A stretch of 64,000 nucleotides of DNA from Perca fluviatilis (lineage: Eukaryota; Chordata; Actinopteri; Perciformes; Percidae): assembly GCF_010015445.1 (NCBI RefSeq), contig NC_053112.1, forward strand, positions 1,411,312 to 1,475,311. Direction: 5' to 3'. Each line of letters begins with the position of its first letter. The first letter of the stretch is position 1. Position numbers and translations under genes: made by a program. This document shows, piece by piece, positions 34,333 to 53,017 of the stretch. Under the pieces are notes generated by a model, which saw nothing but the letters and a program-made list of their open reading frames with translations, ran no database searches and had not been told where the DNA came from.

Positions 34333-34815
34333 TACAATGCCTCAAAAGTATTCACCCCCCTTGGATGTTTCACCCTTTTGTTTCTTTTATACATGAAATC
34401 GTGTTCAATATAATTTGGCTTTTTTGACAAGAATTTGCAAAAAAAACCTCTTTAATATCAAAGTGAAGACGTATTTTTACAAACTCATGTCAATTAATTA
34501 AAAATATATACGGTAAAGAAGATGATTTCATAAATATTCACCCCCTTCAGGTCAGTATTTAGTAGTACCTTTGGCTGCAATTACAGCACTGAGTCTGTGT
34601 GAATACGTTTCAATCAGGCTGGCACATCCGGACACTGCTATTTTTTTCCATTCTTCCTTGCAAAACAGCTCAAGCTCTGTCAGGTTGCTCGGGGATCGGG
34701 TTTGTTCTTGTCAAAAAGCCAAATTATACTGACCATGACCATGACCATTTCATGTATAAAAGATACAAAAGGGTGAAACATCCAAGGAGGGGTGAATACG
34801 TTTTTATAGGCAATG
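34333..34815. mobile_element. Tc1-type MITE
   Basis: After TA it begins CAATGCCTCAAAAGTATTCA and ends with the inverted ggtgaatacgtttttatagg. An internal ggctgcaattacagc segment is typical of Tc1-family non-autonomous elements. No transposase. Its right part is duplicated in the following tandem repeat. Confidence 0.7.
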
Positions 34816-36735
34816 AATATTGAATCTGATGTAAATGCAGCACATTCTGAGCAAACTACAACTCTGAATCTTGTATAATTTTTAGTTACTGCAATTGGTT
34901 GTTTTTCTTGGTTTGTTTTCCTCAATAATGAGACCGAAAAGAAAAAGTCTGAATAGACCTTTTTCACAGCAGACATGTTGACATAGTAGGAAAAGCACAG
35001 GTGTATTCAAACCATTACTGATGGCTGCATTCCACTTAGGAGAGGTCCTGGTATTAAACCATTAATGATGGCTGCATTCCACTTAGGAGAGGTCCTGGTA
35101 TTAAACCATTACTGATGGCTGCATTCCACTTAGGAGAGACCCTGGTATTAAACCATTACTGATGGCTGCATTCCACTTAGGAGAGACCCTGGTATTAAAC
35201 CATTACTGATGGCTGCATTCCACTTAGGAGAGGTCCTGGTATTAAACCATTACTGATGGCTGCCTTCCACTTAGGAGAGGTCCTGGTATTAAACCATTAC
35301 TGATGGCTGCATTCCACTTAGGAGAGGTCATGGTATTAAACCATTACTGATGGCTGCATTCCACTTAGGAGAGACCCTGGTATTAAACCATTACTGATGG
35401 CTGCATTCCACTTAGGAGAGACCATGGTATTGTTCATGCTGACTCACTGAAATATCTTACTGGGACACTTGATGGAATTGAGCCATCGTTAAGGTTATTA
35501 ATTTCAGCTGTGCTTTTCCTAGTCAACATGTCTGCTGTGAAAAAGGTCCATCATTGTGGCATAATTACAGAAATAAAGCCTGATTGCAAAGACCAAGATG
35601 AGTCAAAATGCTGAAAATAAAGTTGGAATGTCAAGACTAAATTTATTATTTTTTTGTCAAAAAGCCAAATTATATTGACCATGACCATGACCATTTCATG
35701 TATAAAAGATACAAAAGGGTGAAACATCCAAGGAGGGGTGAATACGTTTTTATAGGCAATGAATATTGAATCTGATGTAAATGCAGCACATTCTGAGCAA
35801 ACTACAACTCTGAATCTTGTATAATTTTTAGTTACTGTAATTGGTTGTTTTTTTTGGTTTGTTTTCCTCAATAATGAGAACGAAAAGAAAAAGTCTGAAT
35901 AGACCTTTTTCACAGCAGACATGTTGACATAGTAGGAAAAGCACAGGTGTATTCAAACCATTACTGATGGCTGCATTCCACTTAGGAGAGGTCCTGGTAT
36001 TAAACCATTAATGATGGCTGCATTCCACTTAGGAGAGGCCCTGGTATTAAACCATTAATGATGGCTGCATTCCACTTAGGAGGCCCTGGTATTAAACCAT
36101 TACTGATGGCTGCATTCCACTTAAGGAGGCCCTGGTATTAAACCATTAATGATGGCTGCATTCCACTTAGGAGAGGCCCTGGTATTAAACCATTACTGAT
36201 GGCTGCATTCCACTTAGGAGAGGCCCTGGTATTAAACCATTACTGATGGCTGCATTCCACTTAGGAGAGGTCCTGGTATTAAACCATTACTGATGGCTGC
36301 ATTCCACTTAGGAGAGGTCCTGGTATTAAACCATTACTGATGGCTGCATTCCACTTAGGAGAGACCCTGGTATTAAACCATTAATGATGGCTGCATTCCA
36401 CTTAGGAGAGGCCCTGGTATTAAACCATTACTGATGGCTGCATTCCACTTAGGAGAGGCCCTGGTATTAAACCATTACTGATGGCTGCATTCCACTTAAG
36501 AGAGACCATGGTATTGTTCATGCTGACTCACTGAAATAGCTTACTGGGACACTTGATTCAACTGAGCCATCGTTAAGGTTATTAATTTCAGCTGTGCTTT
36601 TCCTAGTCAACATGTCTGCTGTGAAAAAGGTCCATCATTGTGGCATAATTACAGAAATAAAGCCTGATTGCAAAGACCAAGATGAGTCAAAATGCTGAAA
36701 ATAAAGTTGGAATGTCAAGACTAAATTTATTTTTT
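34708..36735. repeat. ~1 kb tandem duplication with internal 47-bp arrays
   Basis: Unit 1 (34708-35653) and unit 2 (35654-about 36735) start with the same ttgtcaaaaagccaaattat and end with the same gttggaatgtcaagactaaa. Each contains a 47-bp minisatellite (tactgatggctgcattccac then ttaggagaggtcctggta): nine copies at about 35007-35430 and twelve at about 35955-36515. Outside the arrays the units differ at few positions, so the duplication is recent. No coding potential. Confidence 0.9.
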
Positions 36736-37367
36736 AAATCGCAAATAAAGGGGTTACTGGAGGAAATGTACAGTAAGCAGAGGTTTGTTAGCACTGCTGT
36801 TCTTTAATAAAAACTGGTCTACACAACAGGATGTGGACATAGTCTAATAAAATCTATTGCCGATATCTAGAAAATTCTTTCTGACTAGGAAGAATGAAAT
36901 ACAGATATCTGCAATAAAAGCTTTCCCCCAGATAACCAGTTGGAGGAGCAGCTGGAGGAAATGTACAGTAATCACAGTAATTACAGATAGGAGTGTGGTT
37001 CGATAACATTTAAAACGGCCTGCCGTAGCACCTAAGACATTATTCCTGTTTTCATCTCTTAGTTGTTCTGCAGAGCTTCTTCTTGCGGGTAACATCTGAA
37101 AATAACAATAACTTTAGTTTTCTATGTTGTAAGTTGACATTATTGTTTAAAGCCACATTTCAATACTGACAACAAATGTTGTATAATCTCTCTGAAAGAG
37201 ACAAACAACAATAATTGATAAGTGCAGGCTATTAATTTAAGCCTTCCTCATGTCCGAGCACATCGCCATGACTCCCTGCTAGTGTAGACCACTACCTGGT
37301 GTTGTGACAGAACGACCACTAGATGGATCACAACACAAAGGAATGATGAGACAAAGTTACTGTACTG
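36736..37367. other. Non-coding with copies of 33.4 kb sequence
   Basis: Segments aaagctttcccccagataac (about 36918) and ggatcacaacacaaaggaat (about 37325) also occur around 33387 and 33461, showing an old local duplication. No exon recognised. Confidence 0.5.
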
Positions 37368-37402
37368 CTGCCACGCAGGCTTGTGCACAATTCGGAATTG
37401 AA

Positions 37403-37575
37403 TTAACCCTCGTGCTGCCTTTTTTTCACAGTTTGTTTTTGCTTTTTCCAACGTTTTAAGTTGTTAAATTTTTCTTCTACACATTTTCAGCGCTCATTTC
37501 TACATCCCATATTTTCTGATATAACACAAAAAATTAAAACGGGTCAATGTGACCCGAAGTCACCACAAGGGTTAC
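37403..37575. mobile_element. piggyBac-type MITE, copy 1
   Basis: CCCTCGTG at 37407 and CACAAGGG ending at 37571 form short inverted ends, flanked by TTAA on the left and TTAC on the right. The same family is at 60991-61167 in the other orientation. It is inserted in the hAT element. Confidence 0.7.
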
Positions 37576-38119
37576 GAATGACTCCTAAATTCCAATTCAA
37601 TTCTTGAATTTGAATTGATGTCAAAAAGAGATTCTAGAATTACAGTTCAAATTTCAATTAAAGTAAGCAGAATTGCAATTCAATAAAAATTCAAAGAAAT
37701 TCATATACATAATTTAAGTGAAGTGTTTAACAATGAAGCTTTACAATATATGTCAGCTATGATTGCATTACATATTCTAAATGATATTAGTCTGAACTAC
37801 ATGTACAGATTACATTAACAGGAAATGTTTTCCCCCAGCAATGAATGTTAAAAGCTCTAGTCACAGAACAAATAGTTAAGTTTGATTTATTGTAATTGTA
37901 ATTTTGTGGAACATGATGAAACATGACTCAATTTCCCAGGTTGCTTTACTTTAACTAAGTATTTAAAATTGTTGCCAAACAATTTTAGGCGGACATTTGT
38001 TTGAAAGCTTCTTTTCTACACAATTTGATGGTCAACACTGGACTTTTTAAGTTTCAGAAGTCCCTTACAACTTCAGATTACAAACGTTATAGATTTGACA
38101 CGTGTAATAACAGTGACAT

Positions 38120-38275
38120 GGAAAATAATAGCAGGCCTAAAAGGTCATCTGTACTAGTTCATTTTGAAGAACCAATTCCAACACGAACACCTGGAAACCC
38201 ACGGAGCCATATGCAAGCACTGCAGTGCTCCAGTCTGGGGCTCCATCAAATTTCAAAAGGCATCTACAAGTAAGT
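38120..38275 (+). pseudogene. hAT transposase BED-finger remnant
   Basis: The frame SRPKRSSVLVHFEEP resembles the start of a BED finger. The following bases give ICKHCSAPVWG in one frame and SNFKRHLQ in another, the Cys pair and terminal His region of the finger broken by a frameshift. DNA binding is the role of this domain in hAT transposases. Only this exon-like piece is visible. Confidence 0.5.
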
Positions 38276-39009
38276 TAACAGACAGACAGTCTTTTATTTT
38301 GAAAACCATCTTTTGATGGTATTATGCTACAGATATTTGATATCATCAGTGTTGAGGTCACTACTCCAGAACCTGTAATACACGTTTTTCACTTAAAAAA
38401 AAAAATGCATTACCTTACTTGTTATTCTCTATGGATAGTAACTCATTACATTACTATAGCACAACACAGCAAGCGCCTGTCATATAGCTCATAAAGGGCT
38501 TAAACACACCTTCAACTCACAACACAACAGTAACATGAATGTGTTACATTACTCAGTTACAGCCAAATGTGATTATGGCATTACTTCGTAAGGAGTTATC
38601 CCCAACACTGACTAGTTACGTGTAATGAAATTATGTTATTAAATTACAAAATTAATGTAATTGTATTTAGTTGTATTACTGAGGTAAAATGTCTAATTCA
38701 ATTAAGTTACCTATCAAATTAAAAGGAAATTGCTTTGCACTGATAAAGTAATCCAAACCACATTTATAATGGGTACAGTATAGCCTAACCGTAAGCAATT
38801 ACATTTCCAAAGTAACCTTCCTAACACTGACTGTATGTGACATTCAACACATTCTTTCCGTTGTGTGACTGTGTGGAATTTCTTTGAATTAATTCCACTT
38901 CCTGTCATTCAAAATCAAATTCAACTTCCTGTGGGGCGAAGTCAATTCAACGGAGGACAATTCTGAATTTTGCACAAGCCTGCTGCCACGCTGACATAGC
39001 CTGACAAGC

Positions 39010-39362
39010 CAGACCCACATCCAGATGTTGGGTCTGGGAACTCACCGTTGATGGAGCTCAATCCGAGGGGCGGGATAAACAGTTGTCTTTTCAAATTCCT
39101 TCTGCACGTAATAGGATAGCGCTACAACCAATCAGAGCAACAAAGAAGGTAGAGAAGCTAGTTGATAGATTAAACTTTTGCCGTATCCGGTCGACAAAAC
39201 TCCGAACAAATCTTCCATTTTTAAGAATGACTTCAGAGCCGTTCTTTGTTCTTTTCTCAAAGAAAAGCTGAACTCCAAGTCTTCCACCCCTGCTTCAGAC
39301 ATTAGTCCCTCACACACCAATGCATGGGAAAATAAAGTGCAAAAATACTTAATCTTTAACAT
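39010..39362 (-). pseudogene. RecQ-like helicase fragment in a repeat
   Basis: The minus frame reads FSLRKEQRTALKSFLKMED then GVLSTGYGKSLIYQLA, a Walker A-like motif of RecQ/DEAD-type helicases (normally GxGKS/T). Only about 75 residues are present, with no motif II or later motifs. The adjoining tagcctgacaagccagaccc resembles the tip of a teleost repeat, so this is most likely a transposon-borne or retroposed fragment, not a host gene. Confidence 0.5.
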
Positions 39363-40029
39363 GAAATAAACTCAAAAGACAAATTCATAGTTTGTTCAAA
39401 TGTTTTATTTGTATTTCCCTAAAGAGGGCCGTCATCTTTAAAATGAACTAAACATTTCATCACTTTGTAAAAAGGGTTTCCACGCGGAGAGAGCGAGAGC
39501 GAACAAACAGAAAAGACGACTGATAACAACAACAATAAATACTTTTTTTGTGGAGCGTCCGAGCAGAGACAAGACTCTACAACTGATATCGTAGTAACCG
39601 CGGAGACGGTTTTTGTACCCGGTGCTGTCAAGAGGAAGCAGCTGATTCATGCGATCGCTGTACGGAATCTGCAGAGTTTTCCCCCAGATTTACAGCAGGT
39701 TTTAAACAAATAAAAACAATTAAAATGATAAACAGAATGAGAGTGTTAACACTAGAGATGTTCAGATACTGCCTCCGACAGCGCCTAAAATGTTGGTATC
39801 GGTATCAGCGAGTACTGGAGTTCATGCACCGATCAGATATGTAATCTAGCTCAGAAGAAAATATACTTTAAAAAGTAGTTTATTTACGTTCTTTTTCCCA
39901 TTATGACTCGTTGTCAAACTGGATAATAAAAGAAAGTTCTGTGGCGTTCAGTGAGTTTAACAACAAAGACAGAAATCCTCTATCATCCATACAGGGATGG
40001 TAGTATACAGCTGTTAAAACATAACATAT

Positions 40030-41120
40030 AAACTCACCTAAAGGATTATTAGGAACACCTGTTCAATTTCTTCAACTTTGAGCGTGGCGTGGTTGTTGAT
40101 GCCAGACGGGCTGGTCTGAGTATTTCACAATCTGCTCAGTTACTGGGATTTCCACGCACAACCATTTCTAGAGTTTACAAAGAATGGTCTGAAAAAGGAA
40201 AAACATCCAGGATGCTGCAGTACTGGGGGGGTGAAAATGCCTTGTTGATGCTAGAGGTCAGAGGAGAATGGGCCCACTGATTCCAGCTGATAGAAGATCA
40301 ACTTTGACTCAAATAACCACTTGATACAACCGAGGTATGCAGCAAAGCATTTGTGAAGCCACAACACGCACAACCGTGAGGGGGATGGGCTACACCAGCA
40401 GAAGACCCCACCGGGTACCACTCATCTCCACTAACAATAGGAACATGAGGCTACAATTTGCACGAGCTCACCAAAATTGGACAGTTGAAGACTGTAAAAA
40501 TGTTGCCTGGTCTGATGAGTCTCGATTTCTGTTGAGACATTCAGATGGTAGAGTCAGAATTTGGCGTAAACAGAATGAGAACATGGATCCGTCATGCCTT
40601 GTTACCACTGGGCAGGCTGCTGGTGGTGTAATGGTGTGGGGGATGTTTTCTTGGCACACTTTAGGCCCCTTAGTACCAATTGGGCATCGTTTAAATGCCA
40701 CAGCTTACCTGAGCATTGTTTCTGACCATGTCCATCCCTTTATGACCACCATGGACCCATCCTCTGATGGCTACTTCCAGCAGGATAACGCACCATGTCA
40801 CAAAGCTCCAATCATTTCAGACTGGTCTCTTGAACATGACAGTGAGTTCCCTGTACTAAAATGGCCCCCACAGTCACCAGATCTCACCCCAATAGAACAT
40901 CTCTGGGATGTGGTGGAACGGGAGCTTCGTGCCCTGGACGTGCATCCCCCAAATCTCCATCAAATGCAAGATGCTATCCTCTCAGTATGGGCCATCATTT
41001 CTAAAGAATGCTTCCAGCACCTTGTTGAATCAATGCCACGAAGAATTAAGGCAGTTCTGAAGAGCGAACGGGGGTCAAACATGGTATTAGTAGGGTGTTC
41101 CTAATAATCCTTTAGGTGAG
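40030..41120 (+). mobile_element. Tc1-like transposon, second family
   Basis: Inverted ends read CTCACCTAAAGGATTATTAG (from 40034) and the complement (to about 41115), with short terminal repeats unlike the long ones of the 3.3 kb family. It carries one transposase gene, broken near its 5' end. It is inserted at TA in the hAT element; an unfilled relative of the site is at 14230-14440. Confidence 0.88.
40089..41104 (+). pseudogene. Tc1-like transposase, 5' frameshift
   Basis: The first part (40089-40280) has a helix-turn-helix, SISQSAQLLGFPRTTISRVY. After a frame change the second part (40337-41104, 255 aa) holds the catalytic core: Asp in NVAWSDESRFLL, Asp in YFQQDNAPCHKAP and Glu in PQSPDLTPIEHLWDVVER, a DD34E arrangement. 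The C-terminal region ends ESMPRRIKAVLKSERG. The core is intact, but the DNA-binding region is out of frame, so a full protein is not made. Confidence 0.9.
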
Positions 41121-41237
41121 TGTTTATGTATTTTTTTAACATACTGGTATCGGCTCAGTACTCGGTATCTGACGATACGCAAGTTCAGGTATCGGAATCG
41201 CTATTGGGAAGGAAAAAATGTCATTGTGACATCTCTA

Positions 41238-41659
41238 GTGTTAACATATCTCCAGCCCCAAACAGAAAAACAGTCCGCTAAATTCTGCAGATTTTCATTT
41301 AGGATCTCTGCAGATTGGTTTGGTTGTGGTGATCAACCAGTACCGAATGACGTAGGGAGTGGGGTGTGTGTGTGTGTGTGTGTGTGTGAGGGGGGGGGCT
41401 CTTTGTATGTCTCTGGCTGTTATGATACCCCAAAAACAGGTCATTTAAGTAAAAAAAAAAAAAAAAAAAAAAACCACAAACTATCAAACCGACTTGTCGG
41501 ATAAACCAGGAATAAAAAATACTAAATTCTCTTTAGGGTGCCTTGATGTGGGAAGTGATGCGCATCGGCCTGGAGCGATGGAGGCCGAGGCGTTTTTGCA
41601 GGTCGTCATGGAGACACGAGGGAAGGAGGAGGAAGAGGAGTCGATTCCTCTCGATCCTC
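41238..41659 (-). other. Probable tomm20 3' untranslated region
   Basis: The stretch after the stop has no other gene and no AATAAA on minus. A clear minus-strand AATAAA lies at about 39405, beyond the hAT/Tc1 composite, so the transcript could extend that far. It contains a (TG)n tract (about 41366-41389) and a poly(A) run (41451-41473). Confidence 0.4.
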
Positions 41660-48540
<6,881 letters not shown>

Positions 48541-48910
48541 TAGGGAGAACCGGGGCGAAAGTAACACGGGACGAAAGTAACAAAGTGATTTTCTCTGAGC
48601 CCTGACCACATTTGCATTTCAAGCTATGACAGCACTTTCAGCACGCAGCCAGTGACGGAGCCGCAAAATATCACGTGATTTCATCATTGTTTCCCGCTGT
48701 TATGTCCTGAAAGCTGTTTTCGAGTACGGTAAGTAAATTACTGAAGCGGTACTTTTTTTCTATTTACAAGTTGTGTTTCTCGTTTCATGTGTCACAGTAA
48801 TTATCAATCTACAGGTTATTTAGTGCTGTAACACATATGATCAAGTTTGCCTTGTCAGAGTTTTTCAGTATACAAGTAATTCGGGTTTAAATGTCAGGAG
48901 TTCCAGTTCC

Positions 48911-48982
48911 AAAATCACCTTATTAGCAGCGGGACGAAAGTGACAAGTGTTACTTTCGTCCCGCTGCTAATAAGGTGATTTT
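48911..48982. repeat. Perfect 31-bp inverted repeat
   Basis: 48911-48941 and 48952-48982 are exact complements, separated by 10 bp. The arms include CAGCGGGACGAAAGT, the element's recurrent motif, and lie about 55 bp before the transposase start. Confidence 0.9.
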
Positions 48983-49037
48983 CTCTGTGTTGCACAGTTT
49001 ATTAAAACATGTTTATGTCATATTATACCAACAGAAT

Positions 49038-49361
49038 ATGCCAAGAGTGAGGGGCAGAAAGACAGACAGAGGTCTGATTCAGCCAGATGTGTATGAGAGG
49101 GCGTTTCTGGACATATCTGTAAGACACATTAGTCTTAGGGCAGCTGCAAAGTCGCATGGCATATGCCATGTCACTTTGCTCCGATACTGCAGGAGGAGGG
49201 CAGAGAACAGCAGGGAGAAGACTAGACCACCAGGGTACAGGTCACACACCAAAGTCTTCTCTGTGGACCAAGAGAGGAAGCTGGAGGCTTATATTAAGAG
49301 GGCAGCTGATATTTATTTTGGCCTGTCTCCTAAGGAGGTTAGTGTTGTAACGTTACAGTAA
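49038..49361 (+). pseudogene. pogo/CENP-B-type transposase N-terminal exon
   Basis: From MPRVRGRKTDRG the frame shows a psq-type helix-turn-helix (ISLRAAAKSHGICHVTLLRY) and the beginning of a CENP-B-like second region (VFSVDQERKLEAYIKRAADI, GLSPKEV). It ends at a donor-like AAGGAG|GTTAGT or, unspliced, at a stop at 49361. The DDE catalytic domain is absent downstream. The upstream in-frame ATG at 48975 lies in the hairpin and is a less likely start. Confidence 0.7.
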
Positions 49362-50263
49362 AAACATTCAAAATGCAGCTCACTTACACACTGCTCTTAC
49401 TATAACCAGTTTAAATGCTTATCAAAATGTGAGATTTGTATATTCTTTAAATAGATTTTTCATTTTTATTCTAATTTTTATTTTTATTGACATTACATTT
49501 GATTTCTCCACTGTCTGCAAAGCTGTTTCTAGGTTTCACTAGAGGAACATTGAGGAACAGCTGATTTCGGTAGGTCACCCTCACATTTTATCCCTCACAT
49601 TTAGGTTAGCCATACCTTAGCTTTTCCACCTCCACCTCCACCTATGCATTTTTTGTGTTTCCATCCAGATGTTTTTATGCACATTTTGAATTTACACATA
49701 AAAACATGACTACTGATAGATTATTTTGAGATTTTATGCTAATTTAGTTTAATTTTCATATTCTTCATACTGTTGAATGTTTTATAAAATGGATTGACAT
49801 TGCCAATAAAAAAATATTCTAAACAAATCAAGTTTTTACTGTCTTATATTTGAAACATTTGATGAAACTGAAATTTTAAATGAAAATGTAATTTAATATT
49901 TTTTTTTTTGCAAAGATAAAGGACAAAATATGTTTGCATTTACATATTAACAAAGTTATAGTCAGATATATTTAATGAAAACAAGAGTAATAAAAAAAGT
50001 CTAGCTTGTATTGTTGTGTTACTTTTGACCCACCTGTGTGTTACTTTCGTCCCTACTGATGGGGTCGAAAGTAACAATGTGCAACTTATGTTCAAAGTGA
50101 AATTATACTGAAGTCATTCGACATTTGTACAAAATACCACCTGGTATTGACAGACCACACTTGTGAGTTATTGACCACAGCAAAAATATATCTCTGTCTA
50201 AAACAATATCTTTTAAAAATATGTTTTTCTGAAAAATGGTACTTTCGCCCCTGCTCTCCCCTA

Positions 50264-51474
50264 ATTTACACATTAACAGTGTCTGTTTTCAACAGCTTTC
50301 CTTCCTGGGTTAGGAAGCAGCGACTGAATTGCTTTTTGCCTGTAAAACTGTGTCTGTGTTCTGTAGGTTTATCACTGTAAAATATGTGGCTTTGGTAGAC
50401 TTGTTTTCGATTGTTTATATGGTGCAAACACCGCCTCTTTTATGCGGATGCACACGTCGTCAGATTGGGAAACCCTGGGTTGATTGAATTAGTTGTTACG
50501 CTAGGTTTCCACACAGCGAAATTTCGCTTTGCTCTCATTGAGGTTGAATGGAGACGATAATTCGCCCTGATTGGGCGAGGTGAGAGCGAATCGCCGAGGG
50601 GAGCGAAATAAAGTTGACGAAAGTTTAACTTTATTCAAATGAGGACCACTCGAGAACCAATCAGGTTCGCGTGTTTGTGTTTGGAGGCGGGATTTACAAA
50701 AAAAGTCTGACCAAGATGGTGGAGGTTATCAGCGCTGTAGCATGAAAAATGTTATGTGATTAAAATGTTTCTACAAGAACATCGGTACTTCTATCAACAC
50801 GAATTGTGATTTATACGACACACGAACTTAGTCAGGGCACATACACCACTAAATAGACCACTGTAGTTTAAACAATCGAACTTTTCAGCTAGCCGACAGG
50901 CTAATCGCTAGCATGTTCGGACATTGGATTTCATTGTAAAGCCTAGCCAGGCAGCTAGCTAGCTAGGCTACTTGTGCATTTGTTTGATTAAATGTTTTGT
51001 TGGCGAACATTGACGCTTGTAGCAACACGGATTGTTGTTTATATGTCGCACGAACTTAAACAGGGCGAACACACACCACCAAACAGACCACTGGAGATAG
51101 TTTAAACACTCAAAATGATTCAGCTAGCCGACAGGTCAACCGCTAGCATGTTGGGACATTGCATTTCATTGTAAGCATAGCAAGGCAGCTAGGCTACATA
51201 GCCAGGTTACCAGAGCATTAATGAGCTGATATGGGGCTGCGGTTGTTAGGTTTGGTGAAGCCGGGTAATGGCAATAAATCCAGGGCATGTTGATCATAGC
51301 TTCGTAGTGCAGGCCCCCGGTCTTGGACTTTACAAAGGTTGGCTTGACTAAAGCACTATCACCTTGTCATCTCAACTGCTTTACTTCATTTCTATCGTGC
51401 AAAATATAAGTCAACAGCTCCATCTTCTGGCAAGTCAGCAGAGCATTTCATGAATTACTGTGGCAGTTTAAGTG
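50264..51474. repeat. Non-coding, ~226-bp tandem duplication
   Basis: Two diverged units (about 50765-50973 and 50990-51210) share cagctagccgacagg, cgctagcatgtt and acattg.atttcattgtaa. The preceding part (50490-50640) is rich in gcgaaa/ttcgct words. No coding exon was recognised. Confidence 0.65.
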
Positions 51475-52004
51475 TACAGGCCAAAAGTTTGGACACACCT
51501 TCATTCAATGTGTTTCTTTATTTTCATGACTATTTACATTGTAGATTCTCACTGAAGGCATCACAACTATGAATGAACACATATGGAATTATATACTTAA
51601 CAACAAAGTGTGAAATAACTGAAAACATGTCTTATATTTTAGATTCTTCAAAGTAGCCACCCTTTGCTTTTTGATAACTCTGCAAACCCTTGGTGTTCTC
51701 TCAATGAGCTTCATGAGGTAGTCACCTGAAATGGTTTTACCTTCACAGGTGTGCTTTGTCAGGGTTAATTAGTGGAAGTTTTTCCATTATTAATAAAAAG
51801 CAAAGGGTGGCTACTTTGGAAGAATCTAAAATATAAGACATGTTTCTCAGTATTACTTCACACTTTTGTTAAGTACATAATTCCATATGTGTTCATTCAT
51901 AGTTTTGATGCCTTCAGTGAGAATCTACAATGTAAATAGTCATGAAAATAAAAAGGAAACACACTGAATGAGAAGGTGTGTCCAAACTTTTGGCCTGTAC
52001 TGTA
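51475..52004. mobile_element. Palindromic Tc1-type MITE
   Basis: Long inverted arms begin acaggccaaaagtttggaca (51476) and end with its complement followed by TA (52003-52004). The centre joins near 51785-51800. No transposase. It belongs to the same family as the truncated copy at 43038. Confidence 0.88.
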
Positions 52005-53017
52005 GCTCTACACTGAACAATAATTGTTGCATGGCACAGGCTGCTATACTAAGGGTGTGTTTTTTGGCAGGCATCTGTCATCCAAGTGGTGTGGTTTGTT
52101 TGGGCAGGTTTGAATGCAACAGTCACACTCATGATGCCCAGGAGTATGAAGGCTAATAAGACACCTAAACAATCAAATCATCACCATCATATTTAAACCT
52201 AGCCCTAGCCCTAGTTTCTCTCTCTCTGACTTTAATTAATCCCTCCTTTCCTGACCCTATTTACAGATGCGACACCTTTCTGGATGATGTCACATAAACT
52301 GCAAGCAAAAGTTGTACCACTGCTCTTTTTTTAATTTAACAAAGCCCTGCTGCCTCAACAGAGTGGCCCTATTTAAATGAATGAAAGGGCAGCATTTTTT
52401 TCACACAATGTTGTCTAAATGCAGCTTCATAGCTCTGAAACGCCTATCACTTTGTGAGAATTAGGGATGACTGGAAAACGGCCAGTAAGAGTATCTGGTT
52501 CTGTCTGTTTAACTGATTAATGCCCTGCAGGCTTGCAACCCCTGGTGACCCGTGTTCTTAGAGACACGGTAAACAGATTCTCTCAACCCCCACCCACCCC
52601 CCCACTGTAGCTTTTACCATTACTGTAGTTTTATTTTTAGTTCTGTGTTTCCCCATAGCATTATTGTCTCTTGTCATTTTTCTCTACCAGTCCAGGACAT
52701 GGAGTTACGTTATCAATATGTCTTGTTTATTATATTTCATGCAACTTGACAAAAAAAATCACAATGCTATGTACAATAGAATGAAAGACATTAAATGTGA
52801 TCGTTTTTCTACTAAAAATGATTGTAAAAGGCAACCAATCATATTCACATACTTTCTCTAAAATAAGTTAAATGTAACTGATATCTGATAAACTGTACAT
52901 CCTGTCTTTTTTAAATTACCTGTTGTTTAACTTCTTGCCAAAAGAACTTTATAGTACTTTAAATATCTGTGTCATAGATACAACAAATGTGATACAGGGA
53001 TCAAAAATTATCTTTTG
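52005..53017. other. Non-coding stretch
   Basis: No exon or repeat with ends was recognised. Short open frames (52664-52861) lack any domain. Confidence 0.4.

Larger units (their letters stand above)
37368..38990 (+). mobile_element. hAT element with BED-finger remnant
   Basis: The ends are CAGGCTTGTGCA (37376) and its complement (to 38982), flanked by the identical 8-bp CTGCCACG at 37368-37375 and 38983-38990. Near 38120-38275 a frame shows RSSVLVHFEE followed, after a frame change, by a C-x2-C...H pattern, as in the BED zinc finger that starts many hAT transposases, and ends at a donor-like GTAAGT. The rest of a transposase is missing. A TTAA MITE is nested at 37407-37571. Confidence 0.85.
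39743..41245. mobile_element. hAT element carrying a Tc1-like insertion
   Basis: TAGAGATG (39753) and CATCTCTA (to 41237) form inverted ends. GTGTTAAC occurs on both sides (39743-39750 and 41238-41245), the left copy two bases away from the tip because the site is palindromic. The interior is interrupted by a Tc1-like transposon from about 40030 to 41118. No hAT transposase remains. Confidence 0.8.
48541..50263 (+). mobile_element. pogo-like DNA transposon, deletion derivative
   Basis: Inverted ends GGGAGAACCGGGGCGAAAGT (48543) and ACTTTCGCCCCTGCTCTCCC (to about 50260) are flanked by TA (48541-48542, 50262-50263). The motif GGGACGAAAGT recurs inside (48569, 48931, 48952 inverted, 50047 inverted). 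It carries only the N-terminal part of a transposase (49038-49361). Confidence 0.8.

Noticed and set aside
35007..36515. CRISPR-like regular array
   Set aside because: The repeats are contiguous 47-bp units without unique spacers, in a vertebrate genome; it is a minisatellite.
48975..49037. Upstream start for the pogo-like transposase
   Set aside because: The added residues are hydrophobic, fall on the hairpin and are not typical of the family; MPRVRGRKTDRG at 49038 is the usual start.
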